Shown piece after piece: positions 5,399-6,008 of a DNA stretch of 6,008 bases. Numbering within the stretch: position 1 is the first letter of the stretch; each line of letters opens with the position of its first letter. The translations under genes were made by a program, and so were the position numbers. Under the pieces are notes generated by a model. It saw nothing but the letters and a program-made list of their open reading frames with translations. It did not search any database and was not told where the DNA came from. Source of the stretch: Clostridia bacterium (GTDB lineage Bacteria > Bacillota > Clostridia > Oscillospirales > CAG-272); contig JAGALI010000011.1 in assembly GCA_017625275.1 (NCBI GenBank), positions 1-6,008 on the forward strand, written 5' to 3'.

Positions 5399-5414
5399 GT
5401 TCGTACAGTTACAT

Positions 5415-5443
5415 ATAATACCACAAAGAAAAAATAAAATCAA
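5415..5443 (-). promoter_or_regulatory. Promoter of rpsT
   Basis: On the minus strand TTGATT (5443-5438) lies 17 nt from TATTAT (5420-5415). The predicted start near 5408 gives a leader of about 86 nt, long for a single gene and consistent with the hairpin seen there. Confidence 0.75.
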
Positions 5444-5681
5444 TACCTTTTTGAAAAAAAGTTTAATAAAATTAAAATTACTTTATTTCTTTATGTATAA
5501 TCTTGCAAAAGAGAACAGCAGCTTTTTAGGCTATAAGCAAGGAATTGATATAAGTATTCGGTAATAAATTTTCAAACAGTTCATAAAAAGTTTACATATT
5601 AATCAATTGTAAATTTTTATGGAATTTTATGTAAATATTATAAAAAAATCAAAAAAAATAAAAAAATTTTAAAAATAATGC
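5444..5681. other. AT-rich gene-free spacer between rpsT and rpoB
   Basis: No plausible coding sequence is present on either strand. A TATAAT (5496-5501) has no usable -35. CTTGC (5502-5506) and GCAAG (5537-5541) could pair around a long loop but no terminator follows. TTTACA/TGTAAA motifs occur at 5591-5597, 5608-5613 and 5629-5635. The last 40 nt are A-tracts (5642-5648, 5651-5658, 5660-5666, 5671-5675) recurring every 8-10 nt directly upstream of the rpoB -35, which fits an UP element or bent DNA. Confidence 0.6.
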
Positions 5682-5710
5682 TTGACAAATAAAAACATAA
5701 GTGATAAAAT
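5682..5710 (+). promoter_or_regulatory. Promoter of rpoB
   Basis: A perfect TTGACA (5682-5687), a 17-nt spacer and TAAAAT (5705-5710), with TG at 5702-5703 making an extended -10. The -10 region GTGATAAAAT is identical to that of the rpsF operon promoter. The start would be near 5717, leaving a leader of about 68 nt. It shows that rpoB here has its own strong promoter. Confidence 0.88.
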
Positions 5711-5784
5711 TTTACATTGTCTAACCACGCATAAATTATATAATATTATAAATAAAAATAAAGGGATATGGAGTGATTTAGTTT

Positions 5785-6008
5785 ATGGTCAAAGAACAAA
5801 AGCTTGGCAAAAACACACGAATGAGCTTCGCTAAAATCAACGAATTGATCGAAATGCCTAATCTTATTGATGTGCAGAAAAAATCGTTCGAATGGTTTTT
5901 GAAGGAAGGACTAATGGAGGTTCTTCGCGAGGTTTCTCCAATTACGGACCATTCTGGCAATCTTTCTATCGAGTTTGTTTCCTTTACACTCGATACAACA
6001 AAGCCAAA
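5785..6008 (+). CDS. rpoB: RNA polymerase beta subunit, N-terminal part (partial)
   Basis: The beta subunit forms one pincer of RNA polymerase and much of its active centre. Only 74 codons and two bases fit in the window. They match the start of RpoB: FAKINELIEMPNLIDVQKKSFEWFL, then a GLMEVLREVSPI block, and SGNLSIEFVSF, in the same order and spacing as Bacillus RpoB (LELPNLIEIQ, YQWFLDEGL, ISPIEDFTGNLSLEF). The ATG at 5785 is preceded by GGAGTG (5770-5775) with 9 nt spacing. rpoC would be expected downstream, outside the window. The upstream neighbour is the divergent rpsT rather than rplL, so the gene is separated from the usual rplKAJL cluster. Frame is open to the window edge. Confidence 0.96.
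   Translation, partial: MVKEQKLGKNTRMSFAKINELIEMPNLIDVQKKSFEWFLKEGLMEVLREVSPITDHSGNLSIEFVSFTLDTTKP

Noticed and set aside
5339..5410. Complete glycine riboswitch upstream of rpsT
   Set aside because: Only the CUCUCAGGCAA and GGAGCA blocks are present; the 5' GGAGAG strand and central helices are missing, so it is reported only as a structured leader.
5496..5541. Possible small RNA promoter (TATAAT) and stem CTTGC/GCAAG in the rpsT-rpoB spacer
   Set aside because: No -35 at usable distance and no terminator after the short 5-bp stem.

Overview
The window looks like chromosomal housekeeping DNA from a low-GC Firmicute of the class Clostridia, probably an uncultured gut Oscillospirales-type organism. 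The signs are AT-rich intergenic DNA, strong AGGAGG-type ribosome binding sites, TTGACA/TAAAAT-type sigma-A promoters, the rpsF-ssb-rpsR gene order, and a long secreted protein built from galactose-binding-like domains and Cys-rich repeats. The genus is an inference and cannot be fixed from this sequence.

Layout. Positions 1-18 hold the first six codons of an unidentified minus-strand gene. A tRNA-Lys(UUU) gene (185-260) follows, with its own consensus promoter and terminator; its acceptor stem carries one C:A mismatch. Next is a monocistronic gene for an 857-residue secreted, Cys-rich protein of unknown function (487-3060), with an extended -10 promoter and a strong terminator. rnhA (RNase HI, minus, 3133-3579) converges on it and has its own terminator. 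rnhA is divergent from the rpsF-ssb-rpsR operon (3797-4880), which encodes S6, the single-stranded DNA-binding protein SSB and S18. S6 and S18 are partners in the 30S platform, and the operon leader can fold into two hairpins. The operon converges on rpsT (S20, minus), and the two transcripts have separate terminators. Divergent from rpsT, after a 462-nt gene-free AT-rich region, rpoB begins at 5785 and runs off the window.

Most notable observations. (1) rpsT stops at a UAG after 74 codons, but the same frame continues for 12 more codons that look like the normal basic S20 C-terminal tail and then reaches UAA. Reading through the UAG gives 87 residues, the normal family length. (2) The rpsT 5' leader can form a 12-position hairpin whose loop resembles the 3' strand of a glycine aptamer without the rest of it. 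(3) The rpsF leader has a GCAA-capped hairpin next to a CCG, consistent with S6:S18 autoregulation. (4) rpoB is driven from its own promoter with near-phased A-tracts and is not next to rplL.

I saw no CRISPR array, insertion sequence, phage gene or recognisable defence system.
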